Source of the DNA: Bog-532 sp963830385
Lineage (GTDB): Bacteria > Actinomycetota > Actinomycetes > Streptosporangiales > Streptosporangiaceae
Length of the DNA stretch: 64,000 nucleotides
Direction: 5' to 3'
Assembly: GCA_963830385.1 (NCBI GenBank)
Contig: CAWHMD010000002.1
Location: 992,001-1,056,000 of the forward strand
The notes beneath the pieces were generated by a model. That model was not told the origin of the DNA. It ran no database searches and was given only the letters and a program-made list of their open reading frames with translations. Every line of letters begins with the position of its first letter. The stretch's first letter is position 1. Shown here one piece after another: positions 1-9,270 of the stretch. The position numbers and the translations under genes are program-made.

Positions 1-906
1 CTGACCGGCCAGGAAGGGTTCCCGCTGATGGTCTCCGCCTTTGAGGGGAACAAGGCCGAGACCAGGACCATGCTGCCGGTCATCGAGAAATTCATGGCCG
101 CCCACCGGCTGGCGGACGTCACCGTGGTCGCGGACGCCGGAATGATCTCCGAGGCGAACCAGAAGGCGATCGAGGCCGCCGGGCTGTCGTTCATCCTCGG
201 CATGAAGATCCCCGACGTCCCCTACCAGGTCATGCAGTGGAAGCGGGAACACCCGGGCGAGGACATCCCCGACGGGCACATCTTCGTCCAGCCCTGGCCG
301 GCCGGGCCATCATCCAAGCGCCGGGATCAGATGATCTACTACCAGTTCCGGACTGACCGGGCGCGGCGGACGCTGCACGGGATCGATGAGCAGGTCGCCA
401 AGGCCGCCAAGGCCGTCGCCGGGCTGGCCCCGGTCAAGCGGAACCGGTTCATCACTCTCGACGGCGCCACCAAGAGCATCAACCGCGAGCTTGAAGCCAG
501 GGCACGGGACCTAGCCGGGCTGAAGGGCTACCGCACCAACCTGGCCGCCTGCCCCGACGGCACCCCGGTCACCGCGGACTTCGTCATCGGCAGCTACCAC
601 CAGCTCTGGAACATCGAAAAGAGCTTCCGCATGTCAAAGTCGGACCTGCGGGCACGGCCCATCTACCACCGCAAGCGGGACTCCATCGAAGCACACCTGA
701 CCATCGTCTTCGCCGCCCTGGCCGTCACCCGCTTCATCGAGCACCGCACCGGCTGGTCCATCAGGAAATTCGTCCGCACCGCCCGCCGCTACCGCACCGT
801 CCAGATCCGCGCCGGCCAGCACACCCTCACCGCCGAAGACCCGCTCCCACCCGACCTCCGCGACGCCCTCGCCCTCATCAAACAGCCCGAACGAGGTGCG
901 CACTAA
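1..906 (+). CDS. IS1634-type transposase, C-terminal part (cut by window start)
   Basis: This is the C-terminal part of a DDE transposase of the IS1634 branch of the IS4 superfamily, which would excise and integrate its own element. The frame is open from base 1, so the N-terminus and first catalytic Asp lie outside the window. A second Asp is seen in VVADAGMIS (codon 45 from base 1). The final Glu is in NIEKSFRMSKSDLRARPIYH (codon 206), followed by EAHLTIVFAALAV, which matches the family's conserved C-terminal signature. The stop codon lies 66 bp before a terminal-repeat-like sequence at 973-995, as expected at the right end of such an element. No frameshift is seen in the visible part, so activity depends on the missing 5' end. 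Confidence 0.88.
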   Translation: MTGQEGFPLMVSAFEGNKAETRTMLPVIEKFMAAHRLADVTVVADAGMISEANQKAIEAAGLSFILGMKIPDVPYQVMQWKREHPGEDIPDGHIFVQPWPAGPSSKRRDQMIYYQFRTDRARRTLHGIDEQVAKAAKAVAGLAPVKRNRFITLDGATKSINRELEARARDLAGLKGYRTNLAACPDGTPVTADFVIGSYHQLWNIEKSFRMSKSDLRARPIYHRKRDSIEAHLTIVFAALAVTRFIEHRTGWSIRKFVRTARRYRTVQIRAGQHTLTAEDPLPPDLRDALALIKQPERGAH

Positions 907-972
907 ATTGATAAAACTCAGGACGATGGAAGACCTCAACCTTGACCTGGGCCCGCTGGGACCGCTGCTGTC

Positions 973-1028
973 GAACTCATAATGCCGCAGTGGGCGTATT
1001 TGCCTGCCCACTACGGCATTATGAGTTC
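973..1028. repeat. Head-to-head inverted repeat at IS right end
   Basis: Two 23-bp arms (973-995 and 1006-1028) are inverted copies with one mismatch, separated by 10 bp. The left arm starts GAACTCATAATGCCG and the right arm ends CGGCATTATGAGTTC. The left arm is the probable right terminal repeat of the IS1634-type element. The right arm would then be a facing copy, either a relic end of another copy or part of a transcription-stopping hairpin. The palindrome also separates the transposase from the convergent csbD-like gene. Confidence 0.75.
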
Positions 1029-1043
1029 AGCTGAGCCTGCCGT

Positions 1044-1238
1044 CTAAGGCTTCATCCCCTTACGGAGATCCTTGCCTGCGTCTTTCACCTTTTCGGTGGC
1101 CTGCCGGGCCGCGCCACCGGTCTGCTCGTTCTTGCCCCGGGCCTCGAGATCAGGCTGGCCGACGGCCCGGCCCGTCTTTTCCTTGACTTGGCCCTTACCC
1201 ATCTTGGACTTGTTGCGGATCTTGTCGAAGAGCCCCAT
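1044..1238 (-). CDS. CsbD-family stress protein
   Basis: A 64-residue hydrophilic protein of the CsbD family, small general-stress proteins of unknown biochemical activity. The sequence begins MGLFDKIRNKSKMGKGQVKE and carries the typical Lys/Gly/Gln-rich pattern (KEKTGRAVGQPDLEARGKNE). The start is fixed by a strong Shine-Dalgarno AAGGAGGTA (complement of 1245-1253) six bases upstream of the ATG. A longer in-frame extension exists but lacks a comparable ribosome site. It lies 56 bp downstream of a small membrane protein on the same strand, so the two may be co-transcribed. Confidence 0.9.
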   Translation of the reverse strand: MGLFDKIRNKSKMGKGQVKEKTGRAVGQPDLEARGKNEQTGGAARQATEKVKDAGKDLRKGMKP

Positions 1239-1294
1239 AGCCGGTACCTCCTTTTCAGTACCAGCACTTCCCCGATAATCGCCTGCTAACCGGA

Positions 1295-1483
1295 TTAATC
1301 GGGCAGACTCCGGCGGTGGCGGATGATCAGCCAAATGCCGTAGATGACGCCGCAGAAGAAGAGCAGAAGGCCCAGCAGTACCTTCAGGATCAGCATGGGA
1401 GTAATAGGCGGACGCAGCGCCTTCAGCCCGGCCGTGACGGCCGATCTGACCGAATCCTTCAGGCGCTTCCAGATGGCCCGCAT
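1295..1483 (-). CDS. Small single-pass membrane protein
   Basis: A 62-residue protein with a basic N-terminus (MRAIWKRLKD), one clear hydrophobic segment at about residues 30-52 (MLILKVLLGLLLFFCGVIYG and following) and a basic tail RHRRSLPD, predicting an inner-membrane protein with a short cytoplasmic tail. A GGGAGA ribosome site precedes the ATG. I recognise no family. Its position just upstream of the csbD-like gene on the same strand suggests a shared stress-responsive transcript, but no promoter was identified. Confidence 0.65.
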   Translation of the reverse strand: MRAIWKRLKDSVRSAVTAGLKALRPPITPMLILKVLLGLLLFFCGVIYGIWLIIRHRRSLPD

Positions 1484-1627
1484 AGAGCATCTCCCGACGA
1501 TCTTAAGCTCTCATTGCCAATGAACATTTTACCGCGAAAACGGCAGTTTCGCTGCCCGCGAGTGCAGTAATGCCGTCATTCAGTAAAGGCCAGCCCCCGG
1601 CCGGAGTCCCGGCTTAGCCTGAGGGGC

Positions 1628-2281
1628 GTGACGAGCCTGCTCGGCGATGAGGTGCTGGCGCTGCTGCCCGCCGTGGTCCGCGGGTGTATCACCGAGCCGT
1701 GCTGGTGGCGCGACGAACTGGTGGGCCTGCAGGTGATGACGGGGCTCAGCGATCTGTCGCTCCCGGACCAGCTGACCGGGTACCGGCGGGTGGAGACGGC
1801 GCGGTCCCGGCAATGGCCCTGGCAGGGTGACGCGCTGGTACACGAGAGCTCGATCGTGCACCAGGGGGTCAGCTTCTTCGGGCCGACGCTGATCGGGCCG
1901 GGCTGCGAGGTCGGGCCGAACGCGACGATCTACGGGCCGACGGTGGTGGAGTCGGGGACCTATCTGGGGCCGGGCGCGGAGATCCGGCGCTGCCTGCTGC
2001 TGGCCGGGGCCGAGGTGGCGCACACCAGCTACGTAGGGCACTCGGTGCTCGGCCGCCGGGTGCGGCTGGGCGCCTTCTTCTGCGTGGCGGTCAGGAACCT
2101 GTGGCGCGGGACGGTGCACATGCGGTCCGGGAGCGAGCTGATCGACACCGGCGAGGTGACGGTCGGCTGCGTGATCGCCGACGGGACCGAGACCGGCGTG
2201 CGGGCCACGGTCATGCCCGGGCGGCGGATCGTCGAAACGCCGATCGTGCCGGCCAGCGCGGTGGTGCTGAAGAACTGCTAG
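1628..2281 (+). CDS. Left-handed beta-helix (hexapeptide repeat) transferase-like protein
   Basis: A 217-residue protein whose central part (about residues 70-190) shows the hexapeptide-repeat pattern of left-handed beta-helix acyltransferases, for example VSFFGPTLIGPGCEVGPNAT and IYGPTVVESGTYLGPGAEI, as in the C-terminal domain of GlmU and related sugar-nucleotide enzymes. No nucleotidyltransferase domain (no GXGTRM motif) is present, so it is a stand-alone helix. Substrate unknown. The GTG start is preceded closely by GAGGGG. The 3' end overlaps the convergent LacI-type gene by 4 bp (CTAG shared by both stops). Confidence 0.75.
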   Translation: MTSLLGDEVLALLPAVVRGCITEPCWWRDELVGLQVMTGLSDLSLPDQLTGYRRVETARSRQWPWQGDALVHESSIVHQGVSFFGPTLIGPGCEVGPNATIYGPTVVESGTYLGPGAEIRRCLLLAGAEVAHTSYVGHSVLGRRVRLGAFFCVAVRNLWRGTVHMRSGSELIDTGEVTVGCVIADGTETGVRATVMPGRRIVETPIVPASAVVLKNC

Positions 2282-3333
2282 GCCGACCGGCCCGTGGTGC
2301 TCAGGCCTTCGCGTAGCCAGGTGGGCACGATCTCGCCGGGGGCGTCGTCCCAGCCGTGCTCGATCAGCCCCCGGACCCGCTCGACGATCCGGGTGGCGAC
2401 GTCCTCGACCGGCATGACCACGCTGGTCAGGGGCGGGCTCAGCAGGGCCGCGCCGACGCTGCCGTCGAAGCCGACGACGGCCAGGTCACGGCCTACCCGC
2501 AGGTTGAGCTCGGCCGCCACCCCGTAGACGATGACGGCGATCTTGTCGCTGCCGGTGAGCACCGCGTCGGGCTGAACCGAAGTCAGGAACGACCGGATGG
2601 CGGCTCGGGCGGTGGCGTCGCCCGCCAGCCGCAACACGCCGGCCCCGTTCCCGGTGTCATCGACGACGCCGGCGGCGGTCAGGCCGGCCCGGAATCCGGC
2701 CTCTCGCTCGGCGTCCCAGTAGGTCCAGGGCTCGTAGCCGATGTAGGCCGGCCGCCGGTAACCTCGGCCGATGACGTGCGCCACCGCGTCGGCCTCGGCG
2801 GCCGCGTCGTCGATGTCCACCCAGGCCAGCGGTGCCCCCAGGTCGGTCCGGCCGTAGCAGGCGAACGGCATGCCCAGCCGCTGCAGCAGCTCGGCCCGCG
2901 GATCGGCGGACTGGAGGTCGGACAGCACGAACGCGTCGACGCTGCGGTCCGCGACCAGACGGCGGATGTCGGCGCTGGGGTCATCCGCCTGCGGGACCAC
3001 CAGGACCCCGTAGTGCTGGCGGCCGGCCGCGCTGAGCAGCGCCTGCAAGAACTGCATCATGATCAGGTTGGTCGGCTCGGGCTGGATCGGCGGCATCAGG
3101 TAGGCCAGCCGCATCGTCCGCCGCGACCGCAGGCTGCGGGCGCCCTGGTGGGGCTGGTAGCCGAGCTGCTCGATCGTGTCCAGCACCCGGACGCGGGCCG
3201 CCTCGCCGACCCGGCCGGTGCCGTTCAGCACGTTGGACACGGTGGACTTGCCCACCCCGGCCACCCGGGCCACATCCATCAGGGTGAGGTCACGGGCGGC
3301 CGGATCAGCCGCCCAGCCAGATCGCGATACCAC
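2278..3333 (-). CDS. LacI-family sugar-responsive repressor
   Basis: A 351-residue regulator. The N-terminal helix-turn-helix reads LMDVARVAGVGKSTVSNVLN (residues 18-37), followed by the hinge NGTGRVGEAARVRVLDTIEQ and a periplasmic-binding-protein-like effector domain ending with AVVGFDGSVGAALLSPPLTS, the classical LacI/GalR layout. It probably represses the divergent ABC transporter and alpha-galactosidase genes, binding an alpha-galactoside or a product as inducer (inference from context). The GTG start at 3333 has no clear ribosome site. An internal ATG at residue 19 lies inside the DNA-binding domain, so the longer form is preferred. Confidence 0.92.
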   Translation of the reverse strand: MVSRSGWAADPAARDLTLMDVARVAGVGKSTVSNVLNGTGRVGEAARVRVLDTIEQLGYQPHQGARSLRSRRTMRLAYLMPPIQPEPTNLIMMQFLQALLSAAGRQHYGVLVVPQADDPSADIRRLVADRSVDAFVLSDLQSADPRAELLQRLGMPFACYGRTDLGAPLAWVDIDDAAAEADAVAHVIGRGYRRPAYIGYEPWTYWDAEREAGFRAGLTAAGVVDDTGNGAGVLRLAGDATARAAIRSFLTSVQPDAVLTGSDKIAVIVYGVAAELNLRVGRDLAVVGFDGSVGAALLSPPLTSVVMPVEDVATRIVERVRGLIEHGWDDAPGEIVPTWLREGLSTTGRSA

Positions 3334-3379
3334 CAGAACACGCCCCGTCGAGATTCGTCAATTGTGCGCGAACCAGACC

Positions 3380-3429
3380 TTGACATCGGTTCTGGACCAG
3401 CGTTTCGTGTGCGATGGAAGGTTCCATCG
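3380..3429 (+). promoter_or_regulatory. Probable promoter and LacI operator of the sugar ABC operon
   Basis: A perfect dyad, CGATGGAA-GG-TTCCATCG (3412-3429), has 8-bp arms and a 2-bp centre, the geometry of LacI-family operators. A TTGACA hexamer at 3380-3385 fits a -35 box and would place the start of transcription close to the dyad, so repressor binding would block initiation. The -10 box is not clear. The site lies between the divergent lacI-type gene and the first permease gene. Confidence 0.65.
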
Positions 3430-3479
3430 TACCCATTGGACGGCCTGACTGGCACCGTCGTCATGGCATGGGAGGCGCG

Positions 3480-4418
3480 ATGAGCGTTGCCGCTGTCACT
3501 ACAGGTCTAGGAAGACCAAAATCGTCGGAGGCGACGCCGGCTGCGGATCGGCGCCGGATCCGTACCGCCTTCGCGTTCCTCGCGCCCAGCCTGGTCGGCG
3601 TGGTGCTGTTCCTGGTGATCCCGGTCATCCTGGTGATCATTTTGAGCCTGACCCAGTGGAACCTGCTCACGCCGCTCAAGTGGGTCGGCTTCAGCAACTA
3701 CGCGAACATTTTCAAGTACGACGCCTTCGGGCACTCGCTGCTGGTCACCGCCTACTACGTGCTGCTGAACATCCCGATCCAGACCGTGTTGGCCCTGGGC
3801 CTGGCCATGCTGCTGAACAACAAGCTGCCGGGCAGTGCGTTCGTCCGGGTCGTGGCCGTGCTGCCGTTCCTGGCCACCCCGGTGGCGATGAGCGTGGTGT
3901 GGACCTGGTTCTTCGACCCGACCAACGGCATCGTGAACCAGCTGCTCTCCCACGTCGGGATCGTCGGGCCGGCCTGGCTGTCCGACGCGGCCACCGCGAT
4001 GCCGGTCGTCGCGTTCGCCAACATCTGGCAGTACGCCGGCTACAACATGCTGTTCTTCCTGGCCGGCCTGCAGGCCATCCCGCCCAGCCTGTACGAGGCG
4101 GCATCCCTGGACGGCGCGGGCCGGGTTTCCCAGTTCCGCCGGGTGACCCTGCCCCTGCTCCGTCCCGCTCTGCTGTTCGTCCTGGTCACCGGTGTGATCG
4201 GCTCTTTCCAGGTGTTCGACACCGCGTTCGTGCTGACCAACGGAGGACCCGGCAACGCGACCACGGTGGCCAACCTGAACATCTACAACACCGCGTTCCA
4301 GGGGTTCCGGATCGGCGAGGCGTCGGCCATGTCGGTGATCTTGTTCCTGGTCATCCTGGTCGTCACGATCTTGCAGTTCACCTACTTCAACCGGCGCACG
4401 ACCTACGAGATCGGCTGA
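3480..4418 (+). CDS. Sugar ABC transporter permease (MalF/UgpA type)
   Basis: A 312-residue polytopic membrane protein with about six transmembrane segments, starting at FAFLAPSLVGVVLFLVIPVI. The cytoplasmic EAA loop that docks on the ATPase is visible as YEAASLDGAGRVSQFRRVTL. This is the first of two permeases of a CUT1-type carbohydrate importer. The ATG at 3480 is chosen because GGGAGG lies four bases upstream. An earlier ATG at 3414 falls inside the operator. The gene is followed after 9 bp by the second permease. No ATPase gene is present here, so a shared MsiK-like ATPase elsewhere is likely (known for actinomycete CUT1 systems). Confidence 0.93.
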   Translation: MSVAAVTTGLGRPKSSEATPAADRRRIRTAFAFLAPSLVGVVLFLVIPVILVIILSLTQWNLLTPLKWVGFSNYANIFKYDAFGHSLLVTAYYVLLNIPIQTVLALGLAMLLNNKLPGSAFVRVVAVLPFLATPVAMSVVWTWFFDPTNGIVNQLLSHVGIVGPAWLSDAATAMPVVAFANIWQYAGYNMLFFLAGLQAIPPSLYEAASLDGAGRVSQFRRVTLPLLRPALLFVLVTGVIGSFQVFDTAFVLTNGGPGNATTVANLNIYNTAFQGFRIGEASAMSVILFLVILVVTILQFTYFNRRTTYEIG

Positions 4419-4427
4419 GGGGCCGTC

Positions 4428-5324
4428 ATGGCTTCGGTCACATCGGTGGCGTCCTCCGCCGCCTCGAAATCCGCCGCCCGCACCGGCTCCGGCTCCGGCC
4501 CCGGCCGTGGCCTGCGGCTGACCGGGTACTACCTGGTGCTGCTGATCATCGTGATCGTCTTCATCACGCCGTACCTGTTCTCGCTGTTCGCCGCGTTCAA
4601 GCCGCTCGGCGACATCCTGGCCCAGTCCCCGGCCCGGCCGCCGACCAGCCCGACCTGGGCCAACTTCAGTCAGATCTTCACCCAGGAGAATTTCGGCCGG
4701 TACCTGGCCAACACGCTCCTGGTCACGATCATCCTCACCATCGGCCAGGTCGTCTTCTCGATGATGGGCGCCTACGCGTTCGCGCGGATGGAGTTCCCCG
4801 GCCGGGACGCCCTGTTCTGGATGTACCTGGCCACGCTGATGGTGCCGAACGTCGTCACGCTGGTCCCGCTGTACGTGATGTTCGCCAAGGCCCACCTGCT
4901 GAACACCTACTGGGCGATCTTCCTGCCTTACACGCTCGGCGTGCCGCAGGCGGTGTTCCTGATGCGGCAGAACTTCATGACGATCCCGAAAGAGGTGATG
5001 GAGGCGGCCCGGCTGGACGGCTGCTCGGAGAGCCGCATCCTGTGGCGGATCGTGGTGCCGATCTCCAGGCCGATCATCATCACCGCCACCCTGCTGGCGT
5101 TCGTGTTCGGCTGGAACAACTTCCTGTGGCCGCTGATCGTGACCAACTCCAACTCGCTCAACGTGCTGTCGGTCGGTACGGCCAACCTGAACTCGAACTT
5201 CGCCGACCAGTGGAACCTGGTGCTGGCCGCCTCGCTGGTGGCCCTGGTCCCGATGGTGATCCTGTTCGCGATCTTCCAGAAATACATCGTCCGCTCGATC
5301 TCGCTGACCGGGATCAACCGGTGA
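4428..5324 (+). CDS. Sugar ABC transporter permease (MalG/UgpE type)
   Basis: A 298-residue membrane protein with six predicted transmembrane helices, the first at TGYYLVLLIIVIVFITPYLF. The EAA loop is MEAARLDGCSESRILWRIVV. The N-terminal 25 residues are Ser/Ala/Gly-rich and probably cytoplasmic. It forms the heteromeric channel with the preceding permease. The start has GAGGGG upstream. The stop overlaps the start of the binding-protein gene as GTGA (5321-5324), implying translational coupling. Confidence 0.93.
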   Translation: MASVTSVASSAASKSAARTGSGSGPGRGLRLTGYYLVLLIIVIVFITPYLFSLFAAFKPLGDILAQSPARPPTSPTWANFSQIFTQENFGRYLANTLLVTIILTIGQVVFSMMGAYAFARMEFPGRDALFWMYLATLMVPNVVTLVPLYVMFAKAHLLNTYWAIFLPYTLGVPQAVFLMRQNFMTIPKEVMEAARLDGCSESRILWRIVVPISRPIIITATLLAFVFGWNNFLWPLIVTNSNSLNVLSVGTANLNSNFADQWNLVLAASLVALVPMVILFAIFQKYIVRSISLTGINR

Positions 5325-6667
5325 GGGCGCGCACCCTGGCCCGGGTCATCATCGCGATGACGGCGCTGGTCACGCTGGCTGGCTGCGCCGACTGGGGCAT
5401 CGACACCGGCAGCTCCGGCGGGAAGGTCACGCTCACCTACGCGCTGTGGGACGCGCACGAGCAGATCGGCTACCAGGCCTCGATCACCGAGTTCGAGAAG
5501 CTGCACCCCGACATCAAGGTCAACATCGACAACATCCCCTACACCAGCTACGAGCAGAAGATCACGGCCGAGTACATCACCGGTCAGGCCCCCGACCTGT
5601 TCTGGGTCAACACCCCGTGGCTGGGCACGTTCGTCAAGGACGGGATCCTGACCAACATCGCCCCGAAGATCAAGGCCAGCCACATCAACATGGCCCAGTA
5701 CTACCCGCAGCTCGTCACCATGCACTCGCGCAAGGGTGCCATCTACGGCCTGCCCAAGGACTGGGACACGATCGCGCTCTACTACAACAGGGACTACTTC
5801 AAGAAAATCGGCCTGAAGATCCCGTCCAACCTGAGCTGGAACGCCGACGGGACCGGGTCGTTCGTCACCTTCCTCAAGCAGGCGACCACCGACAAGAGCG
5901 GTCACAACGCGCTGTCCCCGCAGTTCAACCCGGGCAAGATCGCGACCTACGCGCTCGGCACGTACGACGACCCGCAGTCCGGCTGGGGCGACTACGTGGC
6001 CGAGCTCGGCGGGAAGGTCATCCCGCACCCGTACGCGTCGGTGACCAGCCTCGACACGCCGGCCTTCCAGCAGGGCATGTCGTTCCTGACCAGCACGCTG
6101 ACCAACGACCACGTGATCGCGCCCGGCGCCGAGACCGGGCCCAACGCCAACGGCGCCAACCTGCTCACGCTGTTCACCGAGGGCCAGATCGCCATGTGGC
6201 AGGCGGGTGACTGGAACACCACCGCCCTCAAGGCCGCGGTGAAGTTCCCGGTCGGCGTGACCACGCTGCCGATCGGCCCGGACGGCCGGGTCAGTATCTT
6301 CAACGGGCTGATCGACGGCCTGAACAGCCACACCAAGTACCCGGAGCAGGCCTGGGAGCTCGAACAGTGGCTCGGGTCGGCCCAGTCGCAGAAGATCCTG
6401 GGCTCCGGCGGCTACATCTGGCCGGCCATCAAGAGCCTGGACCCGCTGTTCCAGCAGTACTGGGCCAAGCAGGGCATCGACATGTCGCCGTTCCTGACCG
6501 AGGCGGACGGGAAGGTGGCCAACTTCCCGGTCAGCTCGGGCATGGGGGCGGCGCTCACCCAGATAGAGAACGACCTCGGCCCGGCCTGGCTGGGTTCGCA
6601 GTCGGTGAGTTCAGCACTGAAGCAAGCCGGGAAAGATGGAAACTACGCCCTGAAAACCGGCAACTGA
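5321..6667 (+). CDS. Sugar-binding lipoprotein of the ABC importer
   Basis: A 448-residue extracellular solute-binding protein (SBP family 1). The signal peptide carries the lipobox LAGC with the lipidated Cys at residue 22, after VIIAMTALVT. The mature part opens with TLTYALWDAHEQIGYQAS and contains FWVNTPWLGTF and GLPKDWDTIALYYNRDYF, typical of CUT1 binding proteins. The GTG start overlaps the upstream permease stop by 4 bp; the frame is open far upstream but only this start gives the signal peptide. The order permease-permease-binding protein is less common than binding protein first. The ligand is inferred to be an alpha-galactoside from the adjacent GH36 gene. Confidence 0.93.
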   Translation: MRARTLARVIIAMTALVTLAGCADWGIDTGSSGGKVTLTYALWDAHEQIGYQASITEFEKLHPDIKVNIDNIPYTSYEQKITAEYITGQAPDLFWVNTPWLGTFVKDGILTNIAPKIKASHINMAQYYPQLVTMHSRKGAIYGLPKDWDTIALYYNRDYFKKIGLKIPSNLSWNADGTGSFVTFLKQATTDKSGHNALSPQFNPGKIATYALGTYDDPQSGWGDYVAELGGKVIPHPYASVTSLDTPAFQQGMSFLTSTLTNDHVIAPGAETGPNANGANLLTLFTEGQIAMWQAGDWNTTALKAAVKFPVGVTTLPIGPDGRVSIFNGLIDGLNSHTKYPEQAWELEQWLGSAQSQKILGSGGYIWPAIKSLDPLFQQYWAKQGIDMSPFLTEADGKVANFPVSSGMGAALTQIENDLGPAWLGSQSVSSALKQAGKDGNYALKTGN

Positions 6668-6718
6668 GGACGCCAGCCACCGGGAGCCCGGCTGCCACCC
6701 TGCCCGATCGGAGCCTGC

Positions 6719-8952
6719 GTGAGCGTTAGTGACCCCACCGCCAGCCAGCAGCACCACACCGGGGTCGTCCCGGGTCCGGCCCCCGTCCTGGTCGCGAGCG
6801 AGGGCGGAGCCGGCACCGGCCTGATCCTGTTCCCGCGGACGGACGCGGTGCCCGCCGCCTGGGTGGGCCCGCTGACCGAGGGCCTGGCCGGGAGCCTGGA
6901 TCCGCGCGAGGCCGCCCGGCTGCTGGCCGCGGCCCGGCCCTGCCCGCTTCTGCCGCAGCACGGCGAAGGCTGGTTCGGACGGCCGGGGCTGGCCGGCCAC
7001 CGGCTGGGCTCTGGGTCCGGACCCGCCGCCGGGCGGGACTGGTCGCCGCTGTTCCGCCCGGTCTCGATCACCCACGAGGCGGCGCGGGCCCGGATCGAGG
7101 CGGCCGACCCGGACGCCGGGCTGAGCCTGGTAACCGAGGCCGAGGCGGTACCGGGCGGCGCGATCCGCGCCCGCCACACACTGACCAACCGCGGCGCCGG
7201 CCCGTACGTGGTCGACCAGCTGGAGGTGGTGTTCCCGCTGCCGGCCCGGGTCGGGGAGGTGCTCGACTTCACCGGGCGGCAGACCGCCGAGCGGATCCCC
7301 CAGCGGCACCGGCTGGGCGACGGCCTGTGGCTGCGCGAAGGCCGGCGCGGGCACACCGGCCACGACGCCGCCACGATGGAGATCGCCGGGGTGCCCGGGT
7401 TCGGCTTCGGCCACGGTGAGGTCTACGGCGTGCACGTGGCCTGGAGCGGCAACACCGTGCACCGGGTGGAGCGGGTGCCGTCCGGCCTGGGCATCGCCGA
7501 GACCGGGCCGGCCCACGGGAGCGGATGCAGCCGGGCGCCACCACCATCGGCGGCGGCGAGCTGCTGCTGCCCGGCGAGATCGTCCTGGCCGAGGGCGAGT
7601 CCTACGCCACCCCGTGGGTGTACCTGGCCGCCAGCCGGGCCGGCCTGGACGAGCTGTCCGCCCAGTTCCACGGCTACCTGCGGGCGCAGCCCGCCCACCC
7701 GCGCACGCCCCGCCCGGTCAACCTCAATGTCTGGGAGGCGGTCTACTTCCAGCACGACCTGGGCACGCTCACCGCCCTAGCCGACGCGGCCGCCAGCCTC
7801 GGGGTGGAACGCTACGTCCTCGACGACGGCTGGTTCCGCGGCCGCCGCGACGACCGGGCCGGGCTCGGTGACTGGGAGGTCGACGAGGACGTGTGGCCCG
7901 GTGGCCTGCACCGGCTCATCGACCACGTGCGGGCCCGCGGCCTGCAGTTCGGGCTGTGGATCGAGCCGGAAATGGTCAACCCGGACTCCGGCCTGTACCG
8001 CGCCCACCCGGACTGGATCTTGTCGACCGGGCACCGGCGGCCGCCGCTGCAGCGCCACCAACTGGTACTGGACCTGACCCGGGCGCCGGTCCGCGACTAC
8101 CTGCGGGACCGGATCTCGGCCCTGCTGAGCCAGTACGAGATCTCCTACATCAAGTGGGACTGCAACCGGGACATCATCGACGCGGGCAGCGGGACCGTGC
8201 TGGGCGCGCCCGCCGCCCACGCCCAGGCACGCGCCGTCTACGAGCTGCTGGACGAGCTGCGCGCGCGGCACCCGCAGGTGGAGTGGGAGTCCTGCGCGGC
8301 CGGCGGTGGCCGGATCGACCTCGCCATCCTCGAACGGGTCCAGCGAGTGTGGACGTCGGACATGACCGACGCGCTGGCCCGCCAGCCCATCCAGCGCTGG
8401 ACCGGCCAGCTGGTACCGCCGGAGTACCTCGGCGCGCACGTGTCGGCGGCGTTCTCGCACCAGACCGGCCGCTACATGCCGATGTCACTGCGCGGCGGTA
8501 CCGCCCTGTTCGGCCACTTCGGCATCGAGGCCGACGTCACCCAGATCCCACCGGAGGACCTGGCCGAGCTGGCCGAGTGGATCCGGCTGTACAAACAGCA
8601 CCGCGCGCTCATCCACTCCGGCCGGATGGTCCGGCTCGACACCCCGGACGACACCGCCTGGATGTACGGCGTGGTCGCGGCCGACCGCTCGGCCGCGCTG
8701 ATGAGCTACGCGCAGCTGGACGAGCCCGGCAACGACCAGCCGGCGACGCTGCGGGTCCCGGGCCTGGATCCGGAGCGCCAGTACCGGATCACCGACGTGA
8801 CGCCGGGACCGCGACGGCCCCGGCGGCCCCTGCTCGGCGAGCCACGGCGCGGGGGCTTCGAGGTCTCCGGGGCCGCGCTGGCCGAGATCGGGCTGGCCAT
8901 CGTGCCCCAGCGCACGCTGACCCCGCTGATCGCCTTCATCGAAAGGGTGTGA
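6719..8952 (+). pseudogene. GH36 alpha-galactosidase, split by a frameshift
   Basis: The two frames together encode a full GH36 alpha-galactosidase of about 740 residues. The first frame (6719 to about 7505) gives the N-terminal beta-sandwich domain, ending VERVPSGLGIAETG. The second (read-in near 7510, ATG at 7525, to 8952) gives GGGELLLPGEIVLAEGESYA and the catalytic barrel. The nucleophile Asp is in YIKWDCNRD, the acid/base Asp in RVWTSDMTDAL, and the substrate-binding WIEPEMVNPDSGLY is intact. The change of frame corresponds to one missing base in a GC-rich run near 7490-7525. A sequencing error, a true inactivating deletion, or two separately translated halves (GGGAG lies just before ATG 7525) are all possible. 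The start GTG has GGAG upstream; the gene follows the importer by 51 bp. Confidence 0.88.
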
Positions 8953-8955
8953 CGT

Positions 8956-9270
8956 TCAGGCGCCGTAGGCAGGCACGACGGCCCCGCTGACCGGGGCGGC
9001 GGAGCCGGTGGCGAGGAAGACGATGGTGTCGGCGACCGCCTGCGGGGTGACCGCGTGAGCCAGCTGGTCCGGGGTCAGGAAGGCGCGGGTCTGAGCCGTG
9101 TCGAGCAGCTGCGGGGCCAGGCCATTGACCCGGATCCCGGCCGGGCGCAGCTCCAGGTCGAAAATCCGGATGAGATGAACCAACGCCGCCTTGCTGACCG
9201 CGTAGGTGGCCACCCCGGCGGCTGGCTCCAGGCCCGGGCGGGCCGCCACGTGGACGATGGCGTCCGGCAC
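8956..9270 (-). pseudogene. Short-chain dehydrogenase relic (C-terminal third)
   Basis: The frame ending at 8956 encodes about 100 residues of a classical SDR: AIVHVAARPGLEP, the catalytic YxxxK as YAVSK, then IRVNGLAPQLLDTAQT and the terminal GSAAPVSGAVVPAYGA. The Rossmann N-terminal half (TGxxxGIG and NNAG motifs) is missing. Upstream of about 9270 the similarity stops abruptly and unrelated sequence on the other strand begins. It cannot make a functional enzyme. Confidence 0.75.

Noticed and set aside
3656..5320. Upstream extension of the sugar-binding lipoprotein frame
   Set aside because: The long open frame lies across both permease genes; only GTG 5321 gives a signal peptide and the usual 4-bp overlap.
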